Assembly (NCBI GenBank): GCA_965603365.1
Contig: CBFDCR010000032.1
Span: 1 to 57,393 of the forward strand
Direction of reading: 5' to 3'
Length of the DNA: 57,393 bases
Source: JAHELQ01 sp965603365
GTDB lineage: Bacteria; Acidobacteriota; Aminicenantia; UBA2199
In this document: piece by piece, positions 26,519 to 34,456 of the stretch
How positions within the stretch are numbered: position 1 is the stretch's first letter
Layout: the number at the start of each line of letters is the position of its first letter
Made by a program: the position numbers and the translations under genes
Notes under the pieces: model-generated
Seen by the model: the letters and a program-made list of their open reading frames with translations, nothing else
Database searches by the model: none
Told to the model about the DNA's origin: nothing

Positions 26519-26746
26519 TCAATCTAAAGAATCAATCAACCCGATCAATGCCTCAATTTTCTTTCTGATTTCCGTCCTTTCCCGATCTTGAAGAGTGGCA
26601 CTTTCTTTGTATGCTTCAACCTGTCGTCCCAACTCTTTGTTTTCATCTGATAATTTTTTATTTTCCTCCTTTATTTTTTTAAAATCCTTGACCAGATTAC
26701 CGATTTTATCTTCTAACTTTTTAAATCCATCGATATCCGTATCCAT
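26519..26746 (-). CDS. ZapB-like small coiled-coil protein
   Basis: 75 residues, almost entirely coiled coil. FKKLEDKIGNLVKDFKKIKEEN resembles the start of ZapB, and the C-terminal ERTEIRKKIEALIGLIDSLD matches the short 'TIGR02449/DUF904' type proteins found before zapA. ZapB-like proteins work with ZapA to stabilise the Z-ring. The ATG starts immediately after the stop of the 50-codon pheS relic, so translation is probably coupled. Confidence 0.7.
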   Translation of the reverse strand: MDTDIDGFKKLEDKIGNLVKDFKKIKEENKKLSDENKELGRQVEAYKESATLQDRERTEIRKKIEALIGLIDSLD

Positions 26747-26899
26747 TCAAGCAGACTCCCTGGGTTTCTTAAACCCCTTCCTTTGGCCGAGATACCGATC
26801 CCTCAGTTCTCTCACTCGCTGCGGAGATTGAATGTCTGTGATGTCGGTTTCAAACGCCTCGCCTATCCCTTCAATCTCCTTTTTGAGTACATCGATCAT
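26747..26899 (-). CDS. 50-codon ORF resembling the N-terminus of PheS (truncated phenylalanyl-tRNA synthetase alpha)
   Basis: A complete small frame, ATG 26899 to TGA 26747, lies exactly where pheS normally follows rplT. Its predicted protein begins MIDVLKKEIEGIG and contains QRVRELRDRYLGQRKGF, which parallels the PheS coiled-coil entry 'DIRVQYLGKKG'. It then stops after KKPRESA. The ATG overlaps the rplT stop (ATGA) and the stop abuts the zapB-like ATG, so the frame is well placed for coupled translation. Two readings are possible: a relic left when pheST was deleted or relocated, kept as a translational bridge, or a retained small RNA-binding peptide. The catalytic domain is absent and pheT is not in the window. 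Confidence 0.65.
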   Translation of the reverse strand: MIDVLKKEIEGIGEAFETDITDIQSPQRVRELRDRYLGQRKGFKKPRESA

Positions 26900-27249
26900 A
26901 GGGATGACTTTGCCTGTTCAACAATCTTCTTGAAGGCATCTGGCTCTGTGGCCGCAAGGTTGGCAAGAACCTTACGGTTCAAATGAATATTGGCCCTATT
27001 TAGTCCGTTGATAAAACTGGAATAATTGATACCGTATTCCCTGACCGCCGCATTAATACGAATATTCCACAACTTCCTGAAATCCCGTTTCCGGTTTCTT
27101 CGATCTCTATACGAATAGGTCAGGGCTTTTTCCACCGCTTCTCTGGCAGTTCGATAGTTCTTCTTCCTGGCACCAAAAAATCCTTTGGCCAATTTTAATA
27201 TCTTCTTTCTTCTGACTAATTTACGATTTCCTCTGGTTACCCTGGGCAT
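26896..27249 (-). CDS. rplT: 50S ribosomal protein L20
   Basis: 117 residues from ATG 27249, the usual L20 length, starting MPRVTRGNRKLVRRKKILK and containing GFFGARKKNYRTA and FRKLWNIRINAA. GGAGG precedes this ATG by 5 nt, deciding it against an ATG four codons upstream. L20 is an early 23S rRNA-binding protein and in many bacteria represses the infC-rpmI-rplT messenger. The gene order here is the conserved one. Confidence 0.97.
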   Translation of the reverse strand: MPRVTRGNRKLVRRKKILKLAKGFFGARKKNYRTAREAVEKALTYSYRDRRNRKRDFRKLWNIRINAAVREYGINYSSFINGLNRANIHLNRKVLANLAATEPDAFKKIVEQAKSSL

Positions 27250-27268
27250 TTCTTCCTCCAATCATACA

Positions 27269-27466
27269 TTATGAATAGGGTAATACGCTTTTTACCCTTT
27301 TAAACTCCTCTTTTACAAGAATAGTCGATTTTCTTAATCTTCGTCTCCTTTTGGCACTCTTTTTCGTCAAAATATGAGAAGCAAAGGCTCTCTTTCGCTT
27401 AATTTTGCCATTACCGGTAAATCGAAATCTCTTCTTGGCTCCCCTATGGGTCTTTAGTTTGGGCAT
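27269..27466 (-). CDS. rpmI: 50S ribosomal protein L35
   Basis: 65 residues: MPKLKTHRGAKKRFRFTGNG, then a strongly basic chain (SAKRRRRLRKS), exactly as in L35. It overlaps the end of infC by 23 nt and lies 19 nt before the rplT start. A small basic component of the large ribosomal subunit. Confidence 0.97.
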   Translation of the reverse strand: MPKLKTHRGAKKRFRFTGNGKIKRKRAFASHILTKKSAKRRRRLRKSTILVKEEFKRVKSVLPYS

Positions 27467-28013
27467 CTTTCTCTTTTCCTCCTTTCTTCTGCCCGATCAG
27501 AATATGTGCAGAAAATCTTTCTTGCCTGGGCATAGATTCAATTTCAGCAAACTCTTTTAAAATCTCCAAAATTCGTTTCGTCATCTGCCCCAACATCTCG
27601 GGTTTCCGTTTCTGCCTCCCCCTCAACCATATGGTGATTTTAACCTTGTTGCCGTCTTCCAAAAACTGTTTGATCTTTTTCAGTTTAACCTCGATATCGT
27701 GCTCTCCGATAACGGGAGTGAATTTAATTTCTTTAATATGGACTTTTTTCTGATGTTTCTGGGCTTCGTGAGCCTTCTTTTGCAGGGAATAGAGATATTT
27801 CCCATAATCCAGTACTCTACATACCGGAGGCTTGGCATTTGGAGAAATCTCTACCAAATCCAGCTCTTTTTCGTCCGCAATTTCAAGTGCCCTTTGTAGA
27901 GGTACAATGCCGATCTGATTTTTGTCTGCATCAATCAGCCTGACCTCCAGGGCCCTGATTTCATTGTTAATTCGATGGGGCCTTCGTTTAACCCTAGGTC
28001 TTCTTGGTCTCAT
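27444..28013 (-). CDS. infC: Translation initiation factor IF-3
   Basis: 189 residues. The N-terminal domain starts RRPHRINNEIRALEVRLID and contains DLVEISPNAKPPVCRVLDYGKY; the C-terminal domain has IKEIKFTPVIGEHD and VKITIWLRGR. IF-3 binds the 30S subunit, prevents premature joining and discriminates start codons. The ATG at 28013 has no Shine-Dalgarno at a useful distance: AGGAG ends 16 nt upstream. Four codons earlier, in frame, an ATA at 28025 sits 4 nt after that AGGAG. IF-3 genes often use a rare start codon for self-control, so ATA may be the true start. tRNA-Val lies upstream. Confidence 0.95.
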   Translation of the reverse strand: MRPRRPRVKRRPHRINNEIRALEVRLIDADKNQIGIVPLQRALEIADEKELDLVEISPNAKPPVCRVLDYGKYLYSLQKKAHEAQKHQKKVHIKEIKFTPVIGEHDIEVKLKKIKQFLEDGNKVKITIWLRGRQKRKPEMLGQMTKRILEILKEFAEIESMPRQERFSAHILIGQKKGGKEKDAQTKDP

Positions 28014-28108
28014 ACTGAAAGTTATTTTTCTCCTATTGGTTTTTTATTTTTAGCAAAAGAAAATATAAAATTTCTATGTTTTTTATCGACCATCTTCCCG
28101 GAATCTAA

Positions 28109-28184
28109 TAGGCGCGGGCGGGCTCGAACCGCCGACCTCTACCGTGTCAAGGTAGCACTCTAACCAAAACTGAGCTACGCGCCT
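28109..28184 (-). tRNA. tRNA-Val (anticodon GAC)
   Basis: 76 nt on the minus strand. The 7-bp acceptor stem AGGCGCG/CGCGCCT pairs perfectly; D-stem GCTC/GAGT, anticodon stem CTACC/GGTAG with loop TTGACAC, and T-arm GGCGG-TTCGAGC-CCGCC are all present. The discriminator is A and CCA is not encoded. It lies between the HU gene and infC and is probably cut from a shared transcript. Confidence 0.95.
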
Positions 28185-28199
28185 ATTTATTATAGCCAA

Positions 28200-28475
28200 T
28201 TACTGCACTAATTCCTTTAATTTTTTTCCCGGAACAAATTTTACCGACCGTCTCCTGGAGATCTCTATTACGTCACCGGTTTTGGGATTCCGACCTTTCT
28301 TTTTCTTCTTCACAGTGGTCTTAAACGTCCCAAAACCCACCAGGGTTATTTTCCCATCATTCTTAGCTAATTCGTCGGACATGACTTCAATCATCGTGTC
28401 TATAACCTTCAGGGCATTGCCCTTTGTAATACTGGCATCTTCAACCATCTTAATCGCCAATTCATTCTTGTTCAT
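28200..28475 (-). CDS. HU-family DNA-binding protein
   Basis: 91 residues. MNKNELAIKMVEDASITKG, VGFGTFKTTVKKKKKGRNPKTG and VKFVPGKKLKELV are the HU signature regions. The dimer bends and packs DNA. AAGGAGG lies 12 nt before the ATG, slightly far. A promoter (28506-28534) and the following tRNA-Val suggest a HU-tRNA-infC transcript. Confidence 0.95.
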   Translation of the reverse strand: MNKNELAIKMVEDASITKGNALKVIDTMIEVMSDELAKNDGKITLVGFGTFKTTVKKKKKGRNPKTGDVIEISRRRSVKFVPGKKLKELVQ

Positions 28476-28505
28476 CTTTTCTTCGTGCCTCCTTAGTAAA
28501 AATTG

Positions 28506-28534
28506 AATTTACCTTAAATTCCTTGAAAAGTCAA
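28506..28534 (-). promoter_or_regulatory. Candidate promoter for the HU / tRNA-Val / infC run
   Basis: TTGACT (28529-28534) and TAAATT (28506-28511) are 17 nt apart on the minus strand, giving a start of transcription about 25 nt before the HU ATG. Confidence 0.5.
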
Positions 28535-28565
28535 TACTATAAAGCAAAAAACTCACTTTGTCCAT

Positions 28566-29090
28566 TTATATACTCAAGAGTGAACCCTTATCATAAATAT
28601 CCTTTTGCACTCTGGAAAATGGGGTGATGACAAACGCTTCGCCGGTGTCGAGATTTTGCCATTTTCCAGACAGCAGATCGATTTTTATATTTTGCCTATG
28701 GGCAATCTGTTTTTTAGCTGTCAGATCAGAAATATTATCCGAAACCATTATGGGAAAGCCCGAATTGATGGCATTGCGTTTATATATAGCACCGAAGGAC
28801 TCGGCAATGATTAAGCGAATACCCAGGGCTTTGAAACAGTCCACCGCTTGTTGGCGGGAAGAACCGGAACCAAAATTTTTACCCGCCACCACTATATCTC
28901 CAGGTTGAGCGATTTTGGGGAAATCCCTCCAGCCCTCCAGATTACCGAAGGCATACCTTCCCATTTCGTTGATGTCGGTAATGTGCAGATGGGCATTGTG
29001 AAATATCTGGTCCGTATCGATGTCTGCGATCAGTCGACCCTCGGAATCGGTAACGAGCAGCACTCTGCCCTTTATTGCATAGTCCATCAT
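28566..29090 (-). CDS. leuD: 3-isopropylmalate dehydratase small subunit (LeuD-type)
   Basis: 174 residues, the short form of the swivel subunit. IKGRVLLV, DIDTDQIF, AGKNFGSGSSRQQA and the SFGAIYKRNAINSGFP motif are diagnostic. With LeuC it isomerises 2-isopropylmalate to 3-isopropylmalate in leucine synthesis. This small-subunit class also serves citramalate, homoaconitate and dimethylmalate pathways, so the exact substrate is not certain. Its ATG overlaps the leuC stop. It ends the long dnaX-to-leuD run. Confidence 0.88.
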   Translation of the reverse strand: MMDYAIKGRVLLVTDSEGRLIADIDTDQIFHNAHLHITDINEMGRYAFGNLEGWRDFPKIAQPGDIVVAGKNFGSGSSRQQAVDCFKALGIRLIIAESFGAIYKRNAINSGFPIMVSDNISDLTAKKQIAHRQNIKIDLLSGKWQNLDTGEAFVITPFSRVQKDIYDKGSLLSI

Positions 29091-30346
29091 TCACACTTCT
29101 CCCCTGGCGATATATATCCGTTCAGCACTGAATAAGCCACCACCTCAGGGGAGGCCAGGTAATTGTCGCCATCCCCCTGTTTACCGGGGAAGTTTCGATT
29201 ACCGGTGGAAACCATTACCTCACCCTTGCCGGTCATGCCAATATGGCCCTGGGCACAACCGCCGCAGCCGGGATTGGAAATAATGGCCCCGGCTTTAAAT
29301 AGATCGGCCAACATCCCCCGCTCCATGGTCTCCCTGTAGACCTTCTGGGTGGCCGGTACAACGGCCAGCCGGACTCCCTCGGCAATGTGTTTACCTCTTA
29401 ATATCTTCCAGATCTTCTCAATATCTTCAGTCCTGCCGTTGGTACAGGAGCCGACAAAACCGAAATCAACCTTCACCCGTCCCAATTCCGATACTTCCCT
29501 GACATGGTGGGGATAGGGCGGAACGGAAACGATGGCTTCGATATCGGCTATATCGATCTCGATGGTCTCGGCATATTGGGCATCATCATCGGCCCTGATC
29601 TCTGCCGGCAGAGTGGTGAGGCCACTCATCGACTTAATCTGGCCAACGGTGTTAGGATTAAAAGGGATAAAACCCACGATGCCCCCCATCTCGGTTATCA
29701 TACTCAGCAGCGTCATTCTCCCGGTTATATCGAGATTTTCGATCTGCTCGCCGTAAAACTCGACTGCCTTTCCCAGGACCCGATGGGTCTGCAAGACCCC
29801 GAGGATTTTTAGTGTCAAATCTTTGGCCGTAAATGTCCTTTGGGGGGTACCCTTAATGATAACTTTGGCAGTCTCGGGGACCTCAAACCAGGTACGGCCA
29901 TAACGGTAGCCAAAGGCAATGTCCACATCCCCCATCCCCTGCCCAAAGCAATTAAAGGCGCCCAGAATATTCATATGGCTATCTGTACCCACCACAACGG
30001 AACCGGGAAGGGATAGTCCGTTTTCCATTAAAGTGTGGGTGCCGATCCCCTGATCCACATCAAACACCCTGATACCCTGGTCCCGGGCAAATTCCCGGCA
30101 AATTTGCTGATTGTTGGCATATTGTATGGTCTTGGGGGGAACAGTTAAATCAAAGGTGAAAAAAATTTTTTTACGATCAAAGACCTTCTGGCCCTGGTAA
30201 TATTTTCTGAAATTCTTGACAACGTTGGGCCCGGCAAAATCCCTGGCAGTTACTACATCCAGATCGATCCAGACAATGCGACCCGGGGCAATCTCTTCCT
30301 GGGAATGAAGTTGAAATATTTTCTCAATAACGGTTTTTCCTTTCAT
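29087..30346 (-). CDS. leuC: 3-isopropylmalate dehydratase large subunit (archaeal-type LeuC)
   Basis: 419 residues, the length of the archaeal/LeuC2-HacA subgroup. Aconitase-fold motifs: VVGTDSHMNILGAFNCFGQGMG, and the [4Fe-4S] ligands in GSCTNGR and NPGCGGC. The cluster binds the substrate hydroxyl during dehydration. As with LeuD, leucine synthesis is the default reading, with citramalate (isoleucine) as an alternative. It lies 9 nt after mglA, a weak AGG serving as ribosome site, and overlaps leuD by 4 nt. No other leu genes are in the window. Confidence 0.88.
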   Translation of the reverse strand: MKGKTVIEKIFQLHSQEEIAPGRIVWIDLDVVTARDFAGPNVVKNFRKYYQGQKVFDRKKIFFTFDLTVPPKTIQYANNQQICREFARDQGIRVFDVDQGIGTHTLMENGLSLPGSVVVGTDSHMNILGAFNCFGQGMGDVDIAFGYRYGRTWFEVPETAKVIIKGTPQRTFTAKDLTLKILGVLQTHRVLGKAVEFYGEQIENLDITGRMTLLSMITEMGGIVGFIPFNPNTVGQIKSMSGLTTLPAEIRADDDAQYAETIEIDIADIEAIVSVPPYPHHVREVSELGRVKVDFGFVGSCTNGRTEDIEKIWKILRGKHIAEGVRLAVVPATQKVYRETMERGMLADLFKAGAIISNPGCGGCAQGHIGMTGKGEVMVSTGNRNFPGKQGDGDNYLASPEVVAYSVLNGYISPGEKCE

Positions 30347-30355
30347 TTTTGAGGC

Positions 30356-30946
30356 CTACTGCAATTTTTTCTTCACATCGATCATGACCAACTTGGAAAT
30401 ACCCTTTAAGGTATCGATCACCCCCTGGCCCTGGTTGGCGATGGCTTCCACCACCGGTTCATCCTTTCTTCTCAGAGAGGCGATCATCTCATCAACCGGG
30501 GAAATATTGGGTAGATCTCTCTTATTCAACTGCAGCACATAAGGTAAGGCAGTGAAATCAATTTTGTACTCCTTCAGGTTCTCCATCATGTCATCAATAC
30601 TTTCAATATTGGCTTCAAATCGTTCCCTCTGGGAGTCGGCCACAAAGACCAGGCCGTCGACACCTTTCAGAATCAACTTTCGCGAGCTGCTGTAATAAAT
30701 CTGTCCGGGCACCGTATACAGGTGGAATTTAACTTTGTATCCCTTCACCGAACCGAGATCAAGTGGGAAAAAATCGAAAAACAAAGTCCGCTCCGTTTCG
30801 GTGGAGAGACTGACCAGTTTACCTTTGTTGTCGGAGCGAATTTTTTCGTAAATATACTTTATATTGGTTGTCTTTCCGCTCAACCCGGGACCGTAATACA
30901 CAATCTTAAAATTTATTTCTTTAGTGGAATAGTTAAGGAACGACAA
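30356..30946 (-). CDS. mglA: MglA-like small Ras-family GTPase
   Basis: 196 residues. The start INFKIVYYGPGLSGKTTN holds the P-loop GPGLSGKTT (residues 19-27); TVPGQIYYSSSR is the G3 region typical of MglA, and LQLNKRDLPN supplies the base-binding NKRD. In Myxococcus MglA-GTP sets cell polarity and MglB is its GTPase-activating partner. The start codon is TTG (30946) with GGAG 7 nt upstream; no ATG fits. mglB precedes it with a 2-nt gap, so the pair is co-expressed. It may serve polarity or gliding, neither of which can be confirmed here. Confidence 0.93.
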   Translation of the reverse strand: MSFLNYSTKEINFKIVYYGPGLSGKTTNIKYIYEKIRSDNKGKLVSLSTETERTLFFDFFPLDLGSVKGYKVKFHLYTVPGQIYYSSSRKLILKGVDGLVFVADSQRERFEANIESIDDMMENLKEYKIDFTALPYVLQLNKRDLPNISPVDEMIASLRRKDEPVVEAIANQGQGVIDTLKGISKLVMIDVKKKLQ

Positions 30947-30948
30947 TT

Positions 30949-31437
30949 TTAATCTCCAAATATTTCATCAATATCTTCATCGGAAACCCCTTCAAAGGGT
31001 GAGATGTTTCCCTTAAACACATCGGACTTCAACTTCTCATTGATGGTTACAAACACATCGCCCAATTCCTTAGTAGCTGTTTTAACCCGGAACCGGACCA
31101 GGCCGAGATTGGCCGTTTTATCAAAAATGATGATCAGCATGGTACGATCGTTGATTAAAGAAACATATAGGCTCTTGTCTGAAGACTCGGTCAGGACATT
31201 GGCAAACTTATCGATCTTGAGCATCTGGGCAATGCTGTTTACCGCTGATATACTACCGGCAATCAATGAAGAAATTGAATTCAGATAGGTGTCTTCCAGT
31301 TCGCCAGTCGAAGCGATACAATGGCCCTCGGTATCGGTGATGAAAACAATCTCCGACTTCGTATCCTTTTTAAGGTCATTCAGAATGCTTTTAATCAAAA
31401 CATACTCTTCGTTGTAAATTATAAAATTTTCCTGCAT
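30949..31437 (-). CDS. mglB: MglB-like roadblock/LC7 protein
   Basis: 162 residues of roadblock/LC7 fold: VLIKSILNDLKKDTKSEIVFITDTEGHCIASTG, then SLIAGSISAVNSIAQML and YVSLINDRTMLIIIFD. This family includes MglB, which stimulates GTP hydrolysis by MglA; the directly following mglA makes that assignment strong. Cytoplasmic, no membrane segment. The C-terminal extension of ~25 acidic residues (SDEDIDEIFGD) may bind a partner. It starts 1 nt after the porB stop. Confidence 0.88.
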   Translation of the reverse strand: MQENFIIYNEEYVLIKSILNDLKKDTKSEIVFITDTEGHCIASTGELEDTYLNSISSLIAGSISAVNSIAQMLKIDKFANVLTESSDKSLYVSLINDRTMLIIIFDKTANLGLVRFRVKTATKELGDVFVTINEKLKSDVFKGNISPFEGVSDEDIDEIFGD

Positions 31438-31438
31438 C

Positions 31439-32377
31439 TTAGTTAAGTTTACCCTTATTTTCCTGGGAAATCAACCATTCCCAATCCTTATCAATTTCGT
31501 CCTGGATTTCTTCTAAAATCCATTTATTTTCTGCCTTCAGTAGATGTTTGAATCTACCTTGAAGCTCAAACCACTGTGTAACGGAGACCCTTTTGGGGGG
31601 CCTGTAATTGATCGTTGTTCTATCTCCAAAGACTTCGTAAATCGGCCACAGGCACGTATCGGCAGCGACCTTAGTTAACTGCACCGACTTTTCGGTAGGG
31701 AACTTCCAGACCGTCGGGCAGGGAGTTAAAACATTCAAAAAGGCCGGTCCCTCGACCTCAAAAGCCTTTTGAGCCTTCTTATATAAATCCTGCCAATTCC
31801 AGGGAGAAGCCTGGGCGGTATAAGCCACCTTGTGGGCAGCTACTATTCTGGAGAGTTTCTTCTCCAATTGCATTTTACCCGGTAGTACGCTTCCCGCCGG
31901 CGTCGTCCTGGTGGCTGCCCCCATAGGAGAAGCGGATGATCGCTGCCCACCGGAACAGGCATTGGCCTGATTATCTAAACAAAGATAAACGAAGTCATGT
32001 CCCCTCTCAATCGCACCGGAAAGAGAGCCCAGGCCCCGATCATAGGTGGCGCCGTCTCCACCTATCGCTAAAAAATTGATCTCTTTATGATCGGCTAACT
32101 TCCCTTGCTTTTTTAAAGACTTATACATGGTCTCAATCCCTGATATGACTGCTGAGGCATTTCCAGAACCGCCATGAATCCAGTTTATTTTCCAGGAGTT
32201 CTGGGGAAAGTAAGCCGACCCAGCGGCCAAACAACCGCTGGCATTGGCAACCACGATGGGATATTTAGAAGCCCGTAATACCAATTTCAGGATAACAGGA
32301 ATACCGCAGCCGGCGCAGAGTTTGTGCCCCGAAACAAAAAAATCTTCCTTTCTGCTGAGCTCTTTCAGGGCAACCAT
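31439..32377 (-). CDS. porB: Pyruvate:ferredoxin oxidoreductase, beta subunit
   Basis: 312 residues. The thiamine-diphosphate subunit is recognised by LCAGCGIPVILK (cluster-ligand Cys), GGDGATYDRGLGSL (the GDG metal/TPP motif) and YLCLDNQANACSGGQRSSASP. Together the complex converts pyruvate, CoA and oxidised ferredoxin to acetyl-CoA, CO2 and reduced ferredoxin. 2-oxoisovalerate oxidoreductase is the main alternative. It follows porA with a 1-nt gap. Confidence 0.92.
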   Translation of the reverse strand: MVALKELSRKEDFFVSGHKLCAGCGIPVILKLVLRASKYPIVVANASGCLAAGSAYFPQNSWKINWIHGGSGNASAVISGIETMYKSLKKQGKLADHKEINFLAIGGDGATYDRGLGSLSGAIERGHDFVYLCLDNQANACSGGQRSSASPMGAATRTTPAGSVLPGKMQLEKKLSRIVAAHKVAYTAQASPWNWQDLYKKAQKAFEVEGPAFLNVLTPCPTVWKFPTEKSVQLTKVAADTCLWPIYEVFGDRTTINYRPPKRVSVTQWFELQGRFKHLLKAENKWILEEIQDEIDKDWEWLISQENKGKLN

Positions 32378-32378
32378 G

Positions 32379-33560
32379 CTATTCTCTTAAGTTCACATAC
32401 TTCTCTTCAGGATTTTTATTACCCTCCCGGCAATTGACCTTTAAATCCGAAAAAACATCCTCAAGATGTCTCATACCAATGTCTCTGCCTCCCAAACCGT
32501 AAGTATAAGGGCAAATAATTGGCCTTTCTTCGAGGTCATAAAGAACCGATCTGATTTCAGCAAACAGCGGTCCGCCAAAAGTACCGGGAGCAAAAACCCT
32601 ATCCAGCACGGCAATGGCTTTCAACCGGGAAAGGGATTCTCTCAATTCATAGTGCGGAAAGGGTCGAAACACCCTCATCTTTAAAATCCCAAAGCTTTCA
32701 CCCTTACTTCTCAGTCGATCTACCACCTCTTTCGCCGTACCAGCGGCTGAACCCATTAACACCAGGGCATAATCTGCATCTTCCAATTTATAAGACTCAA
32801 AATAGCTGTAATAGCGCCCAAAACGATCGCCAAATTCTTTGCCGATATCCTTTATAACTCTTCGGGAATTTTCGATCCCCTGCATCTGGTTTATTTTGTG
32901 TTCAAAATAATAATCCGGCATGGCCAGGGAACCAACGATCCTGGGATTATCCGTATCAATCAGAGAATAGGAAGAATTAAATCGATCGACAAAATCACCG
33001 ACTTCTTCATTGGCCTCTATCTGTATATTTTCCAGCGAATGAGACGTCACCAGGCCATCCTGGCCCACCATTACCGGGGTTCGTACATCCTCATGTTCGG
33101 CGATCTTGAAGGCCTGAATGATATTATCATAGGCCTCCTGGGAATTCTCAGAATAAATCTGAATCCAGCCGCAATCCCGTTGAGCCATTGTATCCGAATG
33201 ATCGGCATAAATATTCAAAGGCGCGGATAAGGCCCGATTGCTCACTCCGATTACAATAGGCAGCCGCAAAGATGAAGCCACAAAGAGAAATTCCTGCATC
33301 AAAGACAGGCCCCTGGAGGCAGTGGCGGTAAATACCCGGCCCCCGGCGGCAGAAGCACCAATACAGTTACTAATGGCACTGGATTCAGACTCTGCATTCA
33401 AAAATTCCGTGTCCAATTCTCCGCCGGCGACAAAAGAGGCGATGTCTTCAAGAATCGATGATGAGGGCATTATCGGACAGGAAACGACTACATCCGGCTT
33501 CAACTGCTTTACGGCATTGGCAACTGCCGAATTTCCACTGAGAACCTTCATCACCGACAT
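32379..33560 (-). CDS. porA: Pyruvate:ferredoxin oxidoreductase, alpha subunit
   Basis: 393 residues. The N-terminal domain begins MKVLSGNSAVANAVKQL and continues NAESESSAISNCIGASAAGGRVFTATASRGL, characteristic of the alpha subunit that shapes the substrate pocket. It pairs with PorB to form the catalytic core. It is separated from porD by 11 nt. The whole set lies between recR and mglB in one run of same-strand genes. Confidence 0.92.
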   Translation of the reverse strand: MSVMKVLSGNSAVANAVKQLKPDVVVSCPIMPSSSILEDIASFVAGGELDTEFLNAESESSAISNCIGASAAGGRVFTATASRGLSLMQEFLFVASSLRLPIVIGVSNRALSAPLNIYADHSDTMAQRDCGWIQIYSENSQEAYDNIIQAFKIAEHEDVRTPVMVGQDGLVTSHSLENIQIEANEEVGDFVDRFNSSYSLIDTDNPRIVGSLAMPDYYFEHKINQMQGIENSRRVIKDIGKEFGDRFGRYYSYFESYKLEDADYALVLMGSAAGTAKEVVDRLRSKGESFGILKMRVFRPFPHYELRESLSRLKAIAVLDRVFAPGTFGGPLFAEIRSVLYDLEERPIICPYTYGLGGRDIGMRHLEDVFSDLKVNCREGNKNPEEKYVNLRE

Positions 33561-33571
33561 TCCTACCTCAT

Positions 33572-33874
33572 CTAAATTTCAGGTTTTTCCTTAACCATGA
33601 GCAGGGGTTCCGGTTCCTTTTGCACTGGACACTCATTAGCACATATGCCGCAGCCTTTGCAATAATCATAGTTAATACCACTAACCTGTTCATTTTCCAG
33701 GATTATAGCATTTTCCGGACAAAATACCCAGCAAAAAAAGCAATTAATACAATTTTCCGGATTAAATTCAGGTCTTAAATCATGCCTGGAATAATTATCT
33801 CTACTTTTCAGGGAGCTGCCTATATCGTAATTGACACCACCGAGTGCCATATCCTGCCAGGCTTTCAAACTCAT
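33572..33874 (-). CDS. porD: Pyruvate:ferredoxin oxidoreductase, delta (2[4Fe-4S] ferredoxin) subunit
   Basis: 100 residues. Two cluster motifs are complete: CINCFFCWVFCP and CKGCGICANECP, each of the C-x2-C-x2-C-x3-C-P type. This subunit passes electrons from the TPP site to external ferredoxin. The N-terminal ~35 residues precede the clusters as in other PorD proteins. It overlaps the porC stop by 4 nt. Confidence 0.93.
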   Translation of the reverse strand: MSLKAWQDMALGGVNYDIGSSLKSRDNYSRHDLRPEFNPENCINCFFCWVFCPENAIILENEQVSGINYDYCKGCGICANECPVQKEPEPLLMVKEKPEI

Positions 33875-34443
33875 CGTTTATTCACCTCGCTCACGGCCCG
33901 GTTAAAGGACCTCATATTGTCCTCCACTATGTCCTTGTCAAATTGTAAAGATAGACACTCCTGTAAACGGCGTTTATAATCGTCAAGGGAAATCATATTT
34001 AAATGGATCAATACAATGGATAAAATGGAAATTCCCGGTATCACCCGGCCAATCTCTTCCCTGGAAATCGTATGGGCATCCAGCGTATAAACCGAATTGC
34101 CTGGCAAGTCGAACTTTTTTTTAATCATATCCGGATCTGCCGGAGAATTAATGACAAAAGCCGTACTCTCCTTCCGAAGGTTCACAAAATCGGGGGAAAA
34201 AAATTGGGGCGAATCGATAATGGCCACTACATCAACCTGCTCTGCCCATGAATGAAGTCGAATCGGGTCATCGGAAACCCGGTTAAAGGCCATTACCGGC
34301 ACTCCCCGCTGCTGCAAACTCAACTCAAACAGAGACTGCACATATCTGCCTTCCGAAGCAAAAATCCTGGCCAGCGTACGGGCCGCGGTTAATACACCAT
34401 GGCCAGCTTGTCCAAACCACTTAATCTCAACGGTCGTACTCAT
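33871..34443 (-). CDS. porC: Pyruvate:ferredoxin oxidoreductase, gamma subunit
   Basis: About 190 residues starting MSTTVEIKWFGQAGHGVLTAARTL, the GQAGHG-type opening of gamma subunits. The order gamma-delta-alpha-beta is the one seen in archaeal-type four-subunit enzymes. ATG 34443 is 13 nt after the recR stop; a TTG at 34479 would extend it into recR with non-family residues, so I prefer the ATG despite its weak ribosome site. Confidence 0.9.
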   Translation of the reverse strand: MSTTVEIKWFGQAGHGVLTAARTLARIFASEGRYVQSLFELSLQQRGVPVMAFNRVSDDPIRLHSWAEQVDVVAIIDSPQFFSPDFVNLRKESTAFVINSPADPDMIKKKFDLPGNSVYTLDAHTISREEIGRVIPGISILSIVLIHLNMISLDDYKRRLQECLSLQFDKDIVEDNMRSFNRAVSEVNKR

Positions 34444-34456
34444 CTGCTGTTTGTAA

